Assembly (NCBI RefSeq): GCF_019929345.1
Contig: NZ_JAHZPJ010000013.1
Coordinates: 1 to 64,000 of the forward strand
Length of the DNA: 64,000 nucleotides
Direction of reading: 5' to 3'
DNA from: Streptococcus oralis
GTDB taxonomy: Bacteria; Bacillota; Bacilli; Lactobacillales; Streptococcaceae
The notes beneath the pieces are model-generated. The model was not told where the DNA came from, did no database searches, and saw only the letters and a list, made by a program, of their open reading frames with translations. Position 1 is the first letter of the stretch, and each line of letters begins with the position of its first letter. Below, in pieces: positions 18,564-28,526 of the stretch. Made by a program: the position numbers and the translations under genes.

Positions 18564-19868
18564 TCACCTGAATCTGAGCCCTTTTGGATAATAATTTTTC
18601 AAAACATTTCCCGTTACCTTGGCAAAGCCCAAACCGTTTCCTTGAACCACAACTTGGTACCAGCCATTTGGTCGAGCTTCAGATAATTGAACGGTCTCAC
18701 CAGCCACATATTTTACAAAGTCCTCATCATTGATTGCGACACTTTGTTTTACTTGACTTGGTTTCAATGCTAATCCCAGAGCAAAGCTTGGTTCGAAGCG
18801 TTTCTTCTTAAAAGTACCCAGATGAAGTCCATTTCGGGCAATTTTGAGTTTCCCTAGATCAGGTAACATCTCTGGCAAGAGATAGAGTTGGTCTCCAAAA
18901 GTCTGCAAGATACCAGTTAAGGACGTTTCGAGATGTTTTTGGGCAAATTCTTGCCACAAGTTCTGCTGTTCACGACTGAGATTGGTCTTGCTGGCTTTGA
19001 ATTTAGGTGCCGGATTTTCTCCCTTAAACTGCAGGTGGGCAACAAACTGGCCTTCTCCCTTGAAATGATGAGGATACATCCGCGCCGTTTCAGGAAGGCC
19101 AATTCCTGCTACCATACCGTTTAAATGCTTAACTGGAAGCAGTTCAAAATCATAAGTATCCAGCAACCAGTGGACGATTTCTTCATTTTCCTCTGGTGCC
19201 CAAGTACAGGTCGAATAGACCAAACGACCACCTTCTGCAAGCATGGTCACTGCATCTTCTAAAATTTCTCTTTGGAGACTGGCACATTGGCTAGGATAAT
19301 CGGTACTCCAATAATCCATGGCATCTGGCTGCTTACGGAACATCCCTTCCCCCGAGCAAGGTGCATCAAGGACAATCACATCAAAATAACCTTTAAAGAC
19401 CTTGGTCAAGCGGTCAGCAGATTCGTTGGTTACAACAACATTTGTCGCTCCAAACCGCTCCATATTTTCCACTAAAATCTTAGCTCGCTTGCTTGAAATT
19501 TCGTTGGAAACAAGGACTCCCTGATTAGCCAGATAGGCTGCCAATTGAGTGGATTTTCCACCTGGTGCTGCCGCCAAGTCCAAGACCTTCATGCCAGGAA
19601 GGGGTTGAGCTACCTGGGCCACCATTTGGGCTGCAGGTTCTTGCGAATAAACGAAACCGGTCACATGCTCTGGAGATTTCCCAGAAACCTTACCATAATA
19701 CCCCCAAGGTGTATTGGGAATAGCATCTGCAAACGATAACTGACTTTCTTTTAAGGGATTGACCCGAAAAGCCGAAACTGCTTCTTGTTTAAAAGAGGCA
19801 AGAAAGTCTCTTGCCTCGTCTTCTAGTATCGCTTCATATTTTTCAACAAATCCTTCTGGAAATTGCAT
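18564..19868 (-). CDS. rsmF: 16S rRNA m5C methyltransferase RsmF-type (NOL1/NOP2/Sun family)
   Basis: SAM-dependent RNA cytosine-5 methyltransferase, 434 residues. The SAM motif is VLDLAAAPGGKSTQLAAYL (about residues 94-112). The two catalytic cysteines are in LDAPCSGEGMF and YSTCTWAPEENE. A C-terminal PUA-like RNA-binding part ends the protein. Its first 46 bases overlap the end of the IMPase gene in another frame. Exact target base (RsmB versus RsmF) cannot be read; the bacterial RsmF-like length and C-terminus favour RsmF. Confidence 0.88.
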   Translation of the reverse strand: MQFPEGFVEKYEAILEDEARDFLASFKQEAVSAFRVNPLKESQLSFADAIPNTPWGYYGKVSGKSPEHVTGFVYSQEPAAQMVAQVAQPLPGMKVLDLAAAPGGKSTQLAAYLANQGVLVSNEISSKRAKILVENMERFGATNVVVTNESADRLTKVFKGYFDVIVLDAPCSGEGMFRKQPDAMDYWSTDYPSQCASLQREILEDAVTMLAEGGRLVYSTCTWAPEENEEIVHWLLDTYDFELLPVKHLNGMVAGIGLPETARMYPHHFKGEGQFVAHLQFKGENPAPKFKASKTNLSREQQNLWQEFAQKHLETSLTGILQTFGDQLYLLPEMLPDLGKLKIARNGLHLGTFKKKRFEPSFALGLALKPSQVKQSVAINDEDFVKYVAGETVQLSEARPNGWYQVVVQGNGLGFAKVTGNVLKNYYPKGLRFR

Positions 19869-20641
19869 TTAAATTCTTTCCTTTCATAAATGTAGTACTG
19901 AATCTCTTCTTGCATCTCGATTGGCACCATCATGACAGGCTGACGCGTTTGAAAATCAACAGGCTCACCTGATACCGTAAGAAGACGATAACCCAGACTT
20001 TCCCCTAAGATACTGGCCGCAGCGTAATCCCATGGTTGCAGGTAGGTAATATAAGTCAGAAGACGCCCCGATAAAACCTTGGCAAAACTAATGGCCGCAC
20101 TGCCATATACACGGACTCCCAAAGCTGCTCGCCCCAAATCCGCCAGGCCCCACTCATTGCTTTCAAACATACCTGAGTTACCAGCAACCAGGAATTCTCT
20201 GAGGGGCTTCTTTTTAAAAGGCGGTAAGGGCTCATTATTGCGGCAAGGAGGAAAAGCACCACCACCATGATAGCAATCACCTTTCATAACATCATAGATG
20301 ATGCCAAATTTGCCCACACCATTCTCAAAATAAGCCAACATAACAGCAAAATCTTCCTGCTGAGCAACAAAGTTATTGGTACCGTCAATGGGATCAATCA
20401 CCCAAACAGAACCTTGACCAACTCCAGCACGCAAACATCCCTCTTCCGCGCAAATCAAATCCTCAGGATAGGTGGACTTAATCCGATCAACCAAGAGTTC
20501 CTGGACCTCCTTATCTAAACGCGTCACCAAGTCTGTAGGCGAAGACTTGCGCTCAACCTGCAAATCTTCTTTCATGTGAGCCAAAATGTACTCAGCAGCT
20601 TCCTGCACAATCTGCTTGGCAAATTCAAATTTAGTTTCCAA
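19823..20641 (-). CDS. Inositol monophosphatase family phosphatase
   Basis: Mg-dependent, Li-sensitive-type phosphatase, 272 residues. Metal-site motifs are CAEEG (about 64-68), DPIDGTNNF (82-90) and QPWDYAAA. Substrate may be inositol phosphate, NADP or 3'-phosphoadenosine phosphate. Start is a TTG at 20641 with GGGAAG upstream, overlapping the preceding gene by 11 bases. The last 15 codons overlap rsmF, giving an unusual basic tail. Confidence 0.88.
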   Translation of the reverse strand: METKFEFAKQIVQEAAEYILAHMKEDLQVERKSSPTDLVTRLDKEVQELLVDRIKSTYPEDLICAEEGCLRAGVGQGSVWVIDPIDGTNNFVAQQEDFAVMLAYFENGVGKFGIIYDVMKGDCYHGGGAFPPCRNNEPLPPFKKKPLREFLVAGNSGMFESNEWGLADLGRAALGVRVYGSAAISFAKVLSGRLLTYITYLQPWDYAAASILGESLGYRLLTVSGEPVDFQTRQPVMMVPIEMQEEIQYYIYERKEFKCNFQKDLLKNMKRY

Positions 20642-20909
20642 GAGAAATCTTCCCTTCTCTTTTTTCTTTTGCTAATTGAACTGCACGATAGAAGGAATAA
20701 CCGCTAGCCGTCTCAAATTCGCGACCTAAGCGTTTTTCTTCGCTTTTGCTTGGAACCACAGACTTAAATTCCTTATAGGAATCTAGCAGTTTTTTAGCTT
20801 CTACCTTGTCTTCATAGGCAGCTTCAACATCATTAAAAAAAGAAAGCACTGAAGCAAGTTCTTCAGTGCTCCACGACAAATCTAGTGGGTAACTATACTG
20901 TTTGTTCAT
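20631..20909 (-). CDS. UPF0223 family protein (YktA-like)
   Basis: Small conserved Firmicute protein of 92 residues, function unknown. The sequence is helical and charged, with the family pattern [12 protein letters not shown] at the start and [12 protein letters not shown] near the end. It starts immediately after the spx stop codon and overlaps the IMPase start, so it sits inside spx-yktA-IMPase-rsmF. Confidence 0.85.
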   Translation of the reverse strand: MNKQYSYPLDLSWSTEELASVLSFFNDVEAAYEDKVEAKKLLDSYKEFKSVVPSKSEEKRLGREFETASGYSFYRAVQLAKEKREGKISLGN

Positions 20910-21311
20910 CTATCCAATACCAGCTCTCAATGTTGCTTCTTTTAGTTCTTGTTTACGGTAGCTACGAGGGAGAAAAGCACGAATCTCATCTTCATTAAAA
21001 CCGATCTGCATGCGTTTGGTATCAATAATAATTGGGCGACGCAAAAGACTAGGATATTGCTCAATCAACTGAAGCAACTCCGATACCGAAATACTCTCTA
21101 CATCAATATCCAATTTTTGAAAAATTTTTGAACGAGTTGAAATGATGTCATCAGTACCATTTTCGGTCAAGGAAAGAATGTGTTGCAATTCTTTTCTTGT
21201 TAAAGGACTGGTCATAATATTGTGCTCCTCAAAAGGAACTTTATGCGTCTCTAACCAGGCCTTTGCCTTACGACATGATGTACAGCTCGGTGATAAAAAT
21301 AGTGTAATCAT
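20910..21311 (-). CDS. spx: Spx/ArsC-family transcriptional regulator
   Basis: Redox-responsive factor that binds the RNA polymerase alpha subunit C-terminal domain rather than DNA. Length 133 residues. The N-terminal CxxC switch is CTSC (residues 10-13) and RRPIIID is conserved later, as in active Spx. Mitis-group streptococci carry two Spx proteins (SpxA1/A2); which this is cannot be assigned here. First gene of its operon. Confidence 0.92.
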   Translation of the reverse strand: MITLFLSPSCTSCRKAKAWLETHKVPFEEHNIMTSPLTRKELQHILSLTENGTDDIISTRSKIFQKLDIDVESISVSELLQLIEQYPSLLRRPIIIDTKRMQIGFNEDEIRAFLPRSYRKQELKEATLRAGIG

Positions 21312-21346
21312 GCTTTTCTCTTCTTTATCTATACTTTGCTATTCTT

Positions 21347-21352
21347 ATTATA
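21347..21352 (-). promoter_or_regulatory. -10 box of the spx promoter
   Basis: TATAAT at 21352-21347 on the minus strand, 36 bases before the ATG. A weak -35 (TAGTCA, 4 of 6) lies 17 bases upstream at 21375-21370. Confidence 0.6.
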
Positions 21353-21444
21353 CAAAAAAATAAAGCGCTTGACTAGGGATTTTTAGAAAAAAAGCCTATT
21401 TTTTCAAGAAAAACAGACTGTATGCGAACGATTTACTCAATTCC

Positions 21445-21486
21445 GATGAAGTTAATTCACTCCTCGTAAGAATTTTTAACTTCATC
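21445..21486. repeat. Perfect 11-base inverted repeat between spx and the membrane-protein gene
   Basis: GATGAAGTTAA (21445-21455) and TTAACTTCATC (21476-21486) pair perfectly around a 20-base loop. No T-tract follows on either strand. It may be a weak terminator, an RNA-processing site or a protein-binding site. Confidence 0.55.
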
Positions 21487-21508
21487 TCTGTTTTATCAAT
21501 GCAACACA

Positions 21509-22129
21509 TTAAAGTATTCTACGACTTTTCAAATAAAGGAAGCCAAAGAAACTTTCATAGAGTCCAAAGAAGAGAAGGAAAGCATGGAGGAAGAAAATCT
21601 CTGGTAAAATCCAAATAACGGGATCCTTTGCGGGATCAAAAAGCCAGGTATCATCTCCCACAAAGAGAATCTGATGGAAAAGAGTAAAGAATTGCTCAAA
21701 ACCAATTAACACTCCTACAAGCCCAATGAATGGAGGTAATAGCACTAGAATCAGGATACTTTTACGATAGAGTGCTAGGAAGCCTTTTTTTACAATATTT
21801 TTAACAAAGAAATAAAAACATGGTAGTGTCACTAGGGCAACTAGCTGATCCAAGTGGAAAAGATTCTTCACCACCGCAAAGTGGTGTAAACCTGCCGCTG
21901 ACGAACGAAAATCTGGCATCTCTAAGATCTGACTAAAGGGATTGGTCAGGTAATTCATCAAGATATGAAAATTGTACTGAATGGTTTCTGGCTTTAGATA
22001 GACTCGATTCGCTAAGTTCAGCCACTGAATTTCCATGGGATAGAAAACCCATGCCAGATAAATGGTTAAGAGAATAGACAGGGAGAGGAGAAAGAGCATA
22101 CTTCCCCAAAAGGTCAGTTTAGTTTTCAT
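21509..22129 (-). CDS. TIGR01906-type integral membrane protein
   Basis: Uncharacterised membrane protein, 206 residues, with four or five hydrophobic segments and long aromatic loops (residues about 80-100 [15 protein letters not shown]). The family is restricted to lactic bacteria as I recall. Start at ATG 22129 (MKTKLTF) overlaps the preceding HAD gene by 11 bases; an upstream ATG at 22147 is less likely. It ends the hemW-thioesterase-HAD operon. Confidence 0.75.
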   Translation of the reverse strand: MKTKLTFWGSMLFLLSLSILLTIYLAWVFYPMEIQWLNLANRVYLKPETIQYNFHILMNYLTNPFSQILEMPDFRSSAAGLHHFAVVKNLFHLDQLVALVTLPCFYFFVKNIVKKGFLALYRKSILILVLLPPFIGLVGVLIGFEQFFTLFHQILFVGDDTWLFDPAKDPVIWILPEIFFLHAFLLFFGLYESFFGFLYLKSRRIL

Positions 22130-22892
22130 CAAAATTCCACTCCGCAAGACTAGAAACTACATGAGTTGGTGCGATTGGCAAGTCCGCCACTTCTTCTGCT
22201 TTGGTAAAACCTGTCGTCACCAAGAGCGTTGGAATGCCATTGTCAATCCCTGCTCGGATATCTGTCAGGTAGTTGTCCCCAACCATGAGCAATTCTTCTC
22301 TTTTCAAACCTAGGTGCTCAACCGCCTTGTCCATAATGATAGCATTTGGTTTCCCGATATAAACTGGTTTTACCCGAGTTGCTACTTCAAGAAGTGTAAT
22401 TAGTGAACCAGCACCTGGCAAAAGACCACGTTCCGTCGGGATATTGAGGTCAGGGTTGGTTCCGATAAAGTGAGCACCCTTTTGAATGGCTAGAGTTGCT
22501 GTCGCAAATTTTTCATAGTCGACTTGCCAGTCCAGTCCAACTACCACATAGGCTGGATTTTCCTTGTCTTCGACATAACCAGCTGCCTGAATGGCATCCT
22601 TGAGTCCAGCTTCGCCGATGACATAGACTGTCTTTTCCAGTCCTAAGTCATTCATATAGTCGATGGTTGCCAAGGTTGCTGTATAGACAGTCGATAGAGG
22701 CGTATCAATATTAAAATTCTCAGCCAACATCTCTTGAACACTCTCTGGAGTTCGGGTTGTATTGTTGGTCACAAAGAGATAGGGAATTTCTCGCTTTTGC
22801 AACTCATGGACAAAAGCCTCTCCGGCCGGAATTCGGTCTTTCCCCTTGTAAATGGTTCCGTCTAAATCAATTAAATAACCTTTATAAGCCAT
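22119..22892 (-). CDS. HAD-IIA phosphatase (TIGR01457 / NagD-like)
   Basis: Cytoplasmic phosphatase of 257 residues. Motif I is DLDGTIYKG (residues about 9-17), motif II is FVTNNTTRT, motif IV is [10 protein letters not shown]. NagD-type enzymes act on nucleotides or small phosphates. Start ATG 22892 (MAYKGY) has AAAGGA upstream; the longer in-frame start at 22916 lies inside the previous gene. The intergenic gap to the thioesterase is 10 bases. Confidence 0.9.
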   Translation of the reverse strand: MAYKGYLIDLDGTIYKGKDRIPAGEAFVHELQKREIPYLFVTNNTTRTPESVQEMLAENFNIDTPLSTVYTATLATIDYMNDLGLEKTVYVIGEAGLKDAIQAAGYVEDKENPAYVVVGLDWQVDYEKFATATLAIQKGAHFIGTNPDLNIPTERGLLPGAGSLITLLEVATRVKPVYIGKPNAIIMDKAVEHLGLKREELLMVGDNYLTDIRAGIDNGIPTLLVTTGFTKAEEVADLPIAPTHVVSSLAEWNFDEN

Positions 22893-22902
22893 ATCGTCCT
22901 TT

Positions 22903-23640
22903 CTAATTCGCTTCAATTTCTTGCCAAGTAATCATAGCTTGGGCATTTATCTCGCCATCACTGATGATCTCATGCTTGCTTTCTAGTCCATTGAGTTCAT
23001 ATGCTGAAGCAATCATACCACCTGGTCGCACTTCTTTGACATATTTGAGATTGATTTTCTTTGGAATATACTTGGTCAAAAAGTCTGCTCCCATGACCTC
23101 AAAAATCCAATCTAGGTATTTGCTGTTATTAACATGACCATTCATATCCAAGTCGTAAAAACGAACATGGTAATCCTTGCTGATTGGCTCGTTCAAGGAC
23201 TCATACTTTGGCCCACGGATGAGTTTTTTATCAAACTCAGACTGGTAAGGAGCTACAATCTCAGGCTCGACAGCATGGACTTTTCGACTGTCTCGGTCCA
23301 TAAGAACAAAGGTTGCCAACATGCGAATGATTTCTTGACCTGCTTCATCATAGATAGTGAAACGGCGGTAGCAAAAAAGACGATTGTAAGTCAATGCTTC
23401 TGTTTCAATCGTAATCTCCTCAGCAAAGCGAGGCAAGCGTACCACGTCAATCGCATAGTCTGTAATAATCCAGACCAGATTGTAGCGTTCTAGCACATCC
23501 TTATCACTAACTCCCAGCTCAATCGACTGCATACCTGATACTTGCAGGGACAGCAAAATCACATCTGGAAGTTTGATATGACCGTTCATGTCCGCCATAT
23601 CAAAAGGAATTTTCATTTTCATTTGATAAGTTAAGCCCAT
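22903..23640 (-). CDS. Acyl-ACP thioesterase
   Basis: Hydrolyses acyl-acyl carrier protein to free fatty acid, 245 residues, two hot-dog folds. Repeated motifs [11 protein letters not shown] (first fold) and [15 protein letters not shown] (second fold) show the family pattern, the second holding the catalytic Asn/His. Starts 4 bases after the hemW stop with GGAG in the spacer. Confidence 0.9.
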   Translation of the reverse strand: MGLTYQMKMKIPFDMADMNGHIKLPDVILLSLQVSGMQSIELGVSDKDVLERYNLVWIITDYAIDVVRLPRFAEEITIETEALTYNRLFCYRRFTIYDEAGQEIIRMLATFVLMDRDSRKVHAVEPEIVAPYQSEFDKKLIRGPKYESLNEPISKDYHVRFYDLDMNGHVNNSKYLDWIFEVMGADFLTKYIPKKINLKYVKEVRPGGMIASAYELNGLESKHEIISDGEINAQAMITWQEIEAN

Positions 23641-23644
23641 TGTT

Positions 23645-24775
23645 CTACTCCAAAATAAATCGTTCTGCTACAGTGTCTCCTAAAAAGAGACCCCTCTTTG
23701 TCATTCGGACACGGTCACCGTCGATCTGCATGAGGCCTTGTTGAACCAAGTCTCTGACGATTTCGCCATAAAGTCCATCAAAGGATCGTCCGAATTTTTC
23801 CTCAAATCGTGCCATGGAAACCCCGGATTTTTTCCGGAGGCCTAGGAACATTTCTTCTTCCATCTGCTCCCTTTGACTCAGGTGTTCTTCTGTAATCCGA
23901 GCATTTCCTGCCTCTACCGCATTGAGATAGTGGCGAATCGGACCATGATTTTTATAGCGCACTCCATTGACATAACCTGAAGCACCTGCACCGATACCAT
24001 AATACTCAGCATTATCCCAGTACATGAGATTGTGGCGACTTTCAAAGCCAGGTTTAGAGAAATTGGAAATCTCATAATGCTCAAAACCAGCTCGCTCAAG
24101 CTCTGCGATGATGTACTCAAACATCTCCGCTTCCAGTTCTTCCTTGGGCAGGGGCAATTTCCCTCGTCGCATGCGGTTCATAAAGACCGTATGATTTTCC
24201 AAAATCAAGCTATAAAGGCTCATATGAGGAATATCAAGCGAGATAGCCTTAGCGACATTGTCCTTGACCTGATCCATAGTTTGACCAGGTAGAGCGTAAA
24301 TCAAATCGATAGAAATATTGTCAAAACCAGCCAATTTGAGGCGGTCGATATTTTCATAAATATCCTTCTCTAAATGACTGCGCCCAATCTTTTTCAGCAT
24401 TTTGTCATCAAAAGTCTGCACACCTAAGGAAACACGATTAACTGGCGAATGCCTCAAAACCGCGATTTTATCCGCGTCCAAGTCTCCTGGATTGGCCTCA
24501 ATCGTCAACTCTTCCAAGACAGACAAGTCTAGGTTTTTAGTCAAACCATTCAAAAGCACTTCTAGTTGCGGAGCGGACAAAGCCGTTGGCGTCCCACCTC
24601 CAATGTAGAGAGTTCGTAACTTTTGGATATCATAAGAACGAAACTCCTCTAGCAGATGCTCCAAATAACTATCTACTGGTTGATTCTTGATAAAAACTTT
24701 TGAAAAGTCACAATAATAACAAATCTGTGTGCAAAAGGGAATATGCACATAGGCGGACGTTGGTTTTTTCTGCAT
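23645..24775 (-). CDS. hemW: Radical SAM heme chaperone HemW (HemN-like)
   Basis: Radical SAM protein of 376 residues. The cluster motif C-x3-C-x2-C is FCTQICYYCDF near residue 16, followed by GGGTPTALS. The short HemW form binds heme rather than oxidising coproporphyrinogen. I start at ATG 24775 (MQKKPTS). The frame stays open 82 codons further upstream, but that part crosses a terminator and is not protein-like. No ribosome binding site is present; TGGTATAAT ends 7 bases before the ATG, so the mRNA looks leaderless. Confidence 0.92.
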   Translation of the reverse strand: MQKKPTSAYVHIPFCTQICYYCDFSKVFIKNQPVDSYLEHLLEEFRSYDIQKLRTLYIGGGTPTALSAPQLEVLLNGLTKNLDLSVLEELTIEANPGDLDADKIAVLRHSPVNRVSLGVQTFDDKMLKKIGRSHLEKDIYENIDRLKLAGFDNISIDLIYALPGQTMDQVKDNVAKAISLDIPHMSLYSLILENHTVFMNRMRRGKLPLPKEELEAEMFEYIIAELERAGFEHYEISNFSKPGFESRHNLMYWDNAEYYGIGAGASGYVNGVRYKNHGPIRHYLNAVEAGNARITEEHLSQREQMEEEMFLGLRKKSGVSMARFEEKFGRSFDGLYGEIVRDLVQQGLMQIDGDRVRMTKRGLFLGDTVAERFILE

Positions 24776-24782
24776 AGTATTT

Positions 24783-24791
24783 ATTATACCA
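24783..24791 (-). promoter_or_regulatory. Extended -10 promoter placing the hemW mRNA start at its ATG
   Basis: TGGTATAAT on the minus strand, with TATAAT at 24788-24783, then 7 bases, then ATG at 24775. It lies directly after the ytxH terminator. Confidence 0.7.
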
Positions 24792-24810
24792 CAAAGACAG
24801 GCTTGCAGAT

Positions 24811-24845
24811 AAAAATCACCATCTCCAAAAACCAGAGATGGTGAT
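24811..24845 (-). terminator. Terminator of hprK-lgt-DUF948-ytxH
   Basis: ATCACCATCTC (24815-24825) pairs with GAGATGGTGAT (24835-24845). The minus strand continues TTTTTATC. It separates this operon from hemW. Confidence 0.88.
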
Positions 24846-24848
24846 ACT

Positions 24849-25247
24849 TTATACTTCAGTAATATCGATGATGATTTCTTCTTGGTCTTCAGCAACGTCT
24901 GAAGTTGCTGACTGTTCTTGCCACTGCTCCTTGAGATTGTTAAAGGTTTCCTTTGACGCTTCCGTCGCTTGTCGAGCACAGTTTTTAGCTTGGTCAAGGA
25001 CACTATCAAAAGTGATTTCACCAGATTCTACTTGTTCCTTTGTCTTCAGCACAAAGTCAGTTGCCTGTTCCTTCACTTCTGTCAATTTCTCACAGACTTG
25101 CTCTCTGGCATATTCTGGATCTTCTCTCAAATCATCTAGAAAATCCTGAGCTTGACTACAAACTTGCTTGCCCTTATCACTCATCAAAAACAAAGCAAGA
25201 GCAGCACCAGAAACCGTTCCTAAAAGGATTGAGGATAGTTTTCCCAT
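24849..25247 (-). CDS. YtxH-domain protein
   Basis: Small protein of 132 residues with an N-terminal hydrophobic segment (SILLGTVSGAALALFLM, residues 5-21) and a long charged helical tail with an acidic end. YtxH proteins are conserved membrane-associated stress-type proteins of unknown role. Ribosome binding site GGAGAAA. Last gene of the operon, followed by a strong terminator. Confidence 0.85.
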   Translation of the reverse strand: MGKLSSILLGTVSGAALALFLMSDKGKQVCSQAQDFLDDLREDPEYAREQVCEKLTEVKEQATDFVLKTKEQVESGEITFDSVLDQAKNCARQATEASKETFNNLKEQWQEQSATSDVAEDQEEIIIDITEV

Positions 25248-25262
25248 AAGATTTCTCCTTTT

Positions 25263-25646
25263 CTATTTTTTGAAAATTTTACTTGCGAAACGAAGAGCTG
25301 ACAAGCCTGCACCTGTCTTAATGGTCTTTGAACCAGCTGATGAGGCTTTTTTACCCAAGACACGCGCATGTTGATTGAGGTCAGATACTGACTCAGACAA
25401 GTCAGCTACAGCAGTAAAGAGTGGATCAATCGTCGCAACTTTGATATTGATATCGTCTGCCAACACATTGACCTTAGCCAACAATTCATTGGTCTGATGC
25501 AAGGTAACGTTCACATCTGAGCTCAATGTTTTGATGGTTTTCTCTGTCTCATCAATCATACGACCTGCTTTTTGAATCGTGATTGTCAAATAGACTAAAC
25601 AGACAATCAAAGCAATCGCAACAAGTATATATGCAACTTCTAACAT
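25263..25646 (-). CDS. DUF948 domain membrane protein
   Basis: Protein of 127 residues with one N-terminal membrane span (about residues 3-24) followed by a long amphipathic coiled-coil-like region rich in Thr/Val heptads. DUF948 proteins commonly neighbour ytxH genes and are general-stress or envelope-associated proteins of unknown function. The gene begins the base after the lgt stop. Confidence 0.85.
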   Translation of the reverse strand: MLEVAYILVAIALIVCLVYLTITIQKAGRMIDETEKTIKTLSSDVNVTLHQTNELLAKVNVLADDINIKVATIDPLFTAVADLSESVSDLNQHARVLGKKASSAGSKTIKTGAGLSALRFASKIFKK

Positions 25647-26435
25647 TTATTTTTCCTCCTCTGTATGATAGAAAGGGGCTTTCTTTCGATTTTGATAAAG
25701 TATGATAAAAATACCGAGTCCGATAAGGATAACTGATAACCATTGGGAAACTCGCAGACCAAAGAACATGAGACTATCCGTCCGCATCCCTTCGATAATC
25801 ATACGACCAAAGCCATACCAAATCAAGTAGAAAGCAGTGATCTGACCACGTCTGATTCCCTTTAATTTTCTTCTAAAAATCAGAATCAAAGCAAATCCAA
25901 TCAGATTCCAAACCGACTCATATAAGAAGGTCGGCTGACGGTAGCTACCATCAATGTACATCTGGTCACGAATGAATCCTGGCAAATAATCCAAACTATC
26001 TACCGCTGCACCATAGGCTTCTTGGTTAAAGAAGTTCCCCCAGCGCCCTAAACTCTGGGCAACCATGACGCTCGGTGCTGCAATATCTAAGAAATCCCAA
26101 GTATTGATCAGCTTTCTATCTGCAAAGATATAAAGAACAATAGCCCCTGCTATCAAACCTCCATAAATGGCCAAACCACCATTCCAGATAGCGATGATTT
26201 CACCTGGATTTTGCAGATAATAATCTAAACGAAAGAATACATAGTATAATCTAGCACCTAAAATAGCAACTGGGAAAGCAATCAGGATAAAATCCAAAAT
26301 ATCATCTGACAAAATCTTCTTTTTAGGAGCTTCTTTCATGGCAAGATAGACAGCCAAGACCAATCCAGCCACAATACACAAAGCATACCAACGAATGGAA
26401 AAAGGACCGATTTCAAATGCAACTGGATTAATCAT
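25647..26435 (-). CDS. lgt: Prolipoprotein diacylglyceryl transferase Lgt
   Basis: Membrane enzyme that attaches diacylglycerol from phosphatidylglycerol to the lipobox cysteine of prolipoproteins, first step of lipoprotein maturation. Length 262 residues, seven spans. Signature [12 protein letters not shown] and the [12 protein letters not shown] loop are both present. It would process PstS and the orphan binding lipoprotein in this window. Overlaps hprK by 8 bases. Confidence 0.96.
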   Translation of the reverse strand: MINPVAFEIGPFSIRWYALCIVAGLVLAVYLAMKEAPKKKILSDDILDFILIAFPVAILGARLYYVFFRLDYYLQNPGEIIAIWNGGLAIYGGLIAGAIVLYIFADRKLINTWDFLDIAAPSVMVAQSLGRWGNFFNQEAYGAAVDSLDYLPGFIRDQMYIDGSYRQPTFLYESVWNLIGFALILIFRRKLKGIRRGQITAFYLIWYGFGRMIIEGMRTDSLMFFGLRVSQWLSVILIGLGIFIILYQNRKKAPFYHTEEEK

Positions 26436-27363
26436 CTTTCACCTCATTTTTGGAGATGAGATTAGTCAAGCGTTCTTCAAATAAACGCGTCGCATCAAAT
26501 CCCATTTCTTTAGCGCGATAGTTCATGGCTGCCGCCTCAATAACAACTGAGATATTGCGTCCTGTTTTTACTGGGATGCGGATACGCGGAATCGTCACAC
26601 CAGAAACTTCGAGTTCTTCGGCATTATTTCCTAGACGGTCAAAGGTCTTATGGGTATCGTAATTTTCCAAGTAAACAGCCAACTGAACTTGTGAAGAATC
26701 TTTTACAGCACTTGCTCCGTAGAGACTCATCACGTCAATAATACCCACTCCACGAATCTCAAGTAAATGCTTCAAAATTTCAGCGGGCTCTCCCCAGAGG
26801 GTCATTTCATCCTTGGCAAAGATATCTACACGGTCATCTGCTACCAAACGGTGTCCACGTTTCACAAGCTCAAGACCTGTCTCACTCTTACCGATACCAC
26901 TATCCCCTTGGATCAAGACACCCATGCCATAGATGTCCATCAAGACACCATGCACACTGGTACGTTTAGCCAAACGGGAATCAAGGTAGCTAGATAACTC
27001 TCCAGATAAACGACTGGTTGATGTTCGACTGGTTAAAATCGCAATCTTACATTCCCTAGCAGCTTTCAACATTTCTTCTGGCACTACCAAGCCACGAGCA
27101 ACGATGACAGCAGGTGTTTCAGGTAGAAACATTTTCTTCAAAACTTGATAACGGTTATGGGCAGGCATGGCGACCAAATAGGACCACTCCTTCATCCCTA
27201 ACAGTTGAATCCGTTCTGGAGTATAGTAATCAAAATAGCCCGTCATTTCAAGACCAGGTCTCATAATGTCCGCAGTGTTGATTTCTTTTTCAAGCAATTC
27301 TCCTTCACCATAGACAATATCTAGTCTGAGCTTTTCAATTACTTCTCTTACTAAAACCGACAT
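26428..27363 (-). CDS. hprK: HPr kinase/phosphorylase
   Basis: Bifunctional enzyme that phosphorylates HPr at Ser46 in response to fructose-1,6-bisphosphate and ATP, driving CcpA catabolite control. Length 311 residues. Walker A is GDSGIGKSE and the HprK signature [10 protein letters not shown] lies in the C-terminal half. Start ATG 27363 (MSVLVRE) with AGGAGG upstream; a start at 27378 is less supported. First gene of hprK-lgt-DUF948-ytxH. Confidence 0.96.
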   Translation of the reverse strand: MSVLVREVIEKLRLDIVYGEGELLEKEINTADIMRPGLEMTGYFDYYTPERIQLLGMKEWSYLVAMPAHNRYQVLKKMFLPETPAVIVARGLVVPEEMLKAARECKIAILTSRTSTSRLSGELSSYLDSRLAKRTSVHGVLMDIYGMGVLIQGDSGIGKSETGLELVKRGHRLVADDRVDIFAKDEMTLWGEPAEILKHLLEIRGVGIIDVMSLYGASAVKDSSQVQLAVYLENYDTHKTFDRLGNNAEELEVSGVTIPRIRIPVKTGRNISVVIEAAAMNYRAKEMGFDATRLFEERLTNLISKNEVKDD

Positions 27364-27394
27364 AATTTCCTCCTTCAATCGAGTTCTCCCTACT

Positions 27395-27403
27395 ATTATA
27401 TCA
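27395..27403 (-). promoter_or_regulatory. Extended -10 promoter of hprK operon
   Basis: TGATATAAT on the minus strand (TATAAT at 27400-27395), 31 bases before the hprK start. No good -35. Confidence 0.6.
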
Positions 27404-27499
27404 AATTGTAGGTCGAAGTTTCCTTTTTTTGCAGGATTTACAGTATTTATTTGATGTTGCTTGGGAAAAGATTTAACTAGGAAGTCTTTTCGTACTCCT

Positions 27500-28462
27500 T
27501 CAAATTAACCGAGACAAATCTACTGCAAATCGGTCAACGTCTATCACCAAGTCCCTTCCAGATTTTTCTATGTAAATCCTTGGGAGACCTTTTGTTAGTA
27601 TTCTATTTGCATCAGCCCTATCTTGAGGATAGATATAGAACTGTTGACCTTGTGGAAACTGATTTTGGACTTGCCATTCTTCAAACTCCTTCAAAAATGT
27701 CTTATGAGATGGCATACTGACTTCTTCAAACAAGGAATGGTCAAAAAATCGTACCAAACGATATAGACCATGAATCTCATCCGCAAAGCACTTATCAATT
27801 TTTTCATAAGGGTAACCTCGCCTCTGATAGGCTTGGCATAAACTTTGTAAGGACTCACTTAATGCAACTGCATCTTTTCTTGCCAAGTTTATAAAATACC
27901 GAACAGAAAATTCTTCCATACCAGTTCGTTTTTTCTTCCCTAAAAACTGTTGTGCACGCAAGAGAGACTCGGATAATCTTTCTTCATCTTGATAATAAAG
28001 AGCGTATAAAAGATTAATCACATTTTCTGGATAATAAGTTCCTTTCAACAAGGGTAAATCTTTAGGGATGAATGATGGAATGGCTGAAAAATCGTTACAA
28101 GCAAAAGAGGTAAACAAGCCTTTCAAAATCCCAGCTGTGTAAATGGTTCCACTTGCTAACAAACCGCCTCTCAACAACTCGGTTCTTCCTGTTTGCCATA
28201 GAGCATTGTTTAACTGCTTATAATTCCCATCTAAAAACGCAGCATAATAGGCAAAATATTTAATATCATCTAGCAATAAGCTACTGTACAATTTTACTCT
28301 TAAAACCTTGTCAGACAATACTTTTGAATCGGTCAAATACTTTTCAAAAATTCTTTGGTTTGACTCTTCAAATTCCTTCCAATCGATCGGATCAGCACAA
28401 TAACCCCAATCTTCCAAGTGATTGTCACGCATCTTTGGATATTCTTTTATATACTCTCTCAT
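27500..28462 (-). CDS. Uncharacterised 320-residue cytoplasmic protein, possibly immunity-type
   Basis: I do not recognise this protein with certainty. It has no signal peptide or clear membrane span, and is predicted to be mostly helical with aromatic-rich stretches ([20 protein letters not shown], about residues 71-90). Size and helical character resemble Imm49-type polymorphic-toxin immunity proteins, but I cannot verify this. No toxin gene is adjacent. Ribosome binding site GAGGAAG. It lies between hprK and rpsU, separated from rpsU by a terminator. Confidence 0.6.
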   Translation of the reverse strand: MREYIKEYPKMRDNHLEDWGYCADPIDWKEFEESNQRIFEKYLTDSKVLSDKVLRVKLYSSLLLDDIKYFAYYAAFLDGNYKQLNNALWQTGRTELLRGGLLASGTIYTAGILKGLFTSFACNDFSAIPSFIPKDLPLLKGTYYPENVINLLYALYYQDEERLSESLLRAQQFLGKKKRTGMEEFSVRYFINLARKDAVALSESLQSLCQAYQRRGYPYEKIDKCFADEIHGLYRLVRFFDHSLFEEVSMPSHKTFLKEFEEWQVQNQFPQGQQFYIYPQDRADANRILTKGLPRIYIEKSGRDLVIDVDRFAVDLSRLI

Positions 28463-28489
28463 AACAATTTCTTCCTCTAAATACTATGC

Positions 28490-28515
28490 AAAAAAAGACT
28501 AGACAAGTCTAGCCT
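28490..28515 (-). terminator. Terminator of rpsU
   Basis: GACTAGAC (28497-28504) and GTCTAGCC (28507-28514) pair with one G-U; the minus strand ends in six T. Confidence 0.85.
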
Positions 28516-28526
28516 TTCATTTCAAA

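Noticed and set aside
24776..25021. 82-codon in-frame upstream extension of hemW
   Set aside because: It is low in normal protein character, overlaps the ytxH gene and its terminator, and HemW begins at the MQKKPTSAYVHIPFC block.
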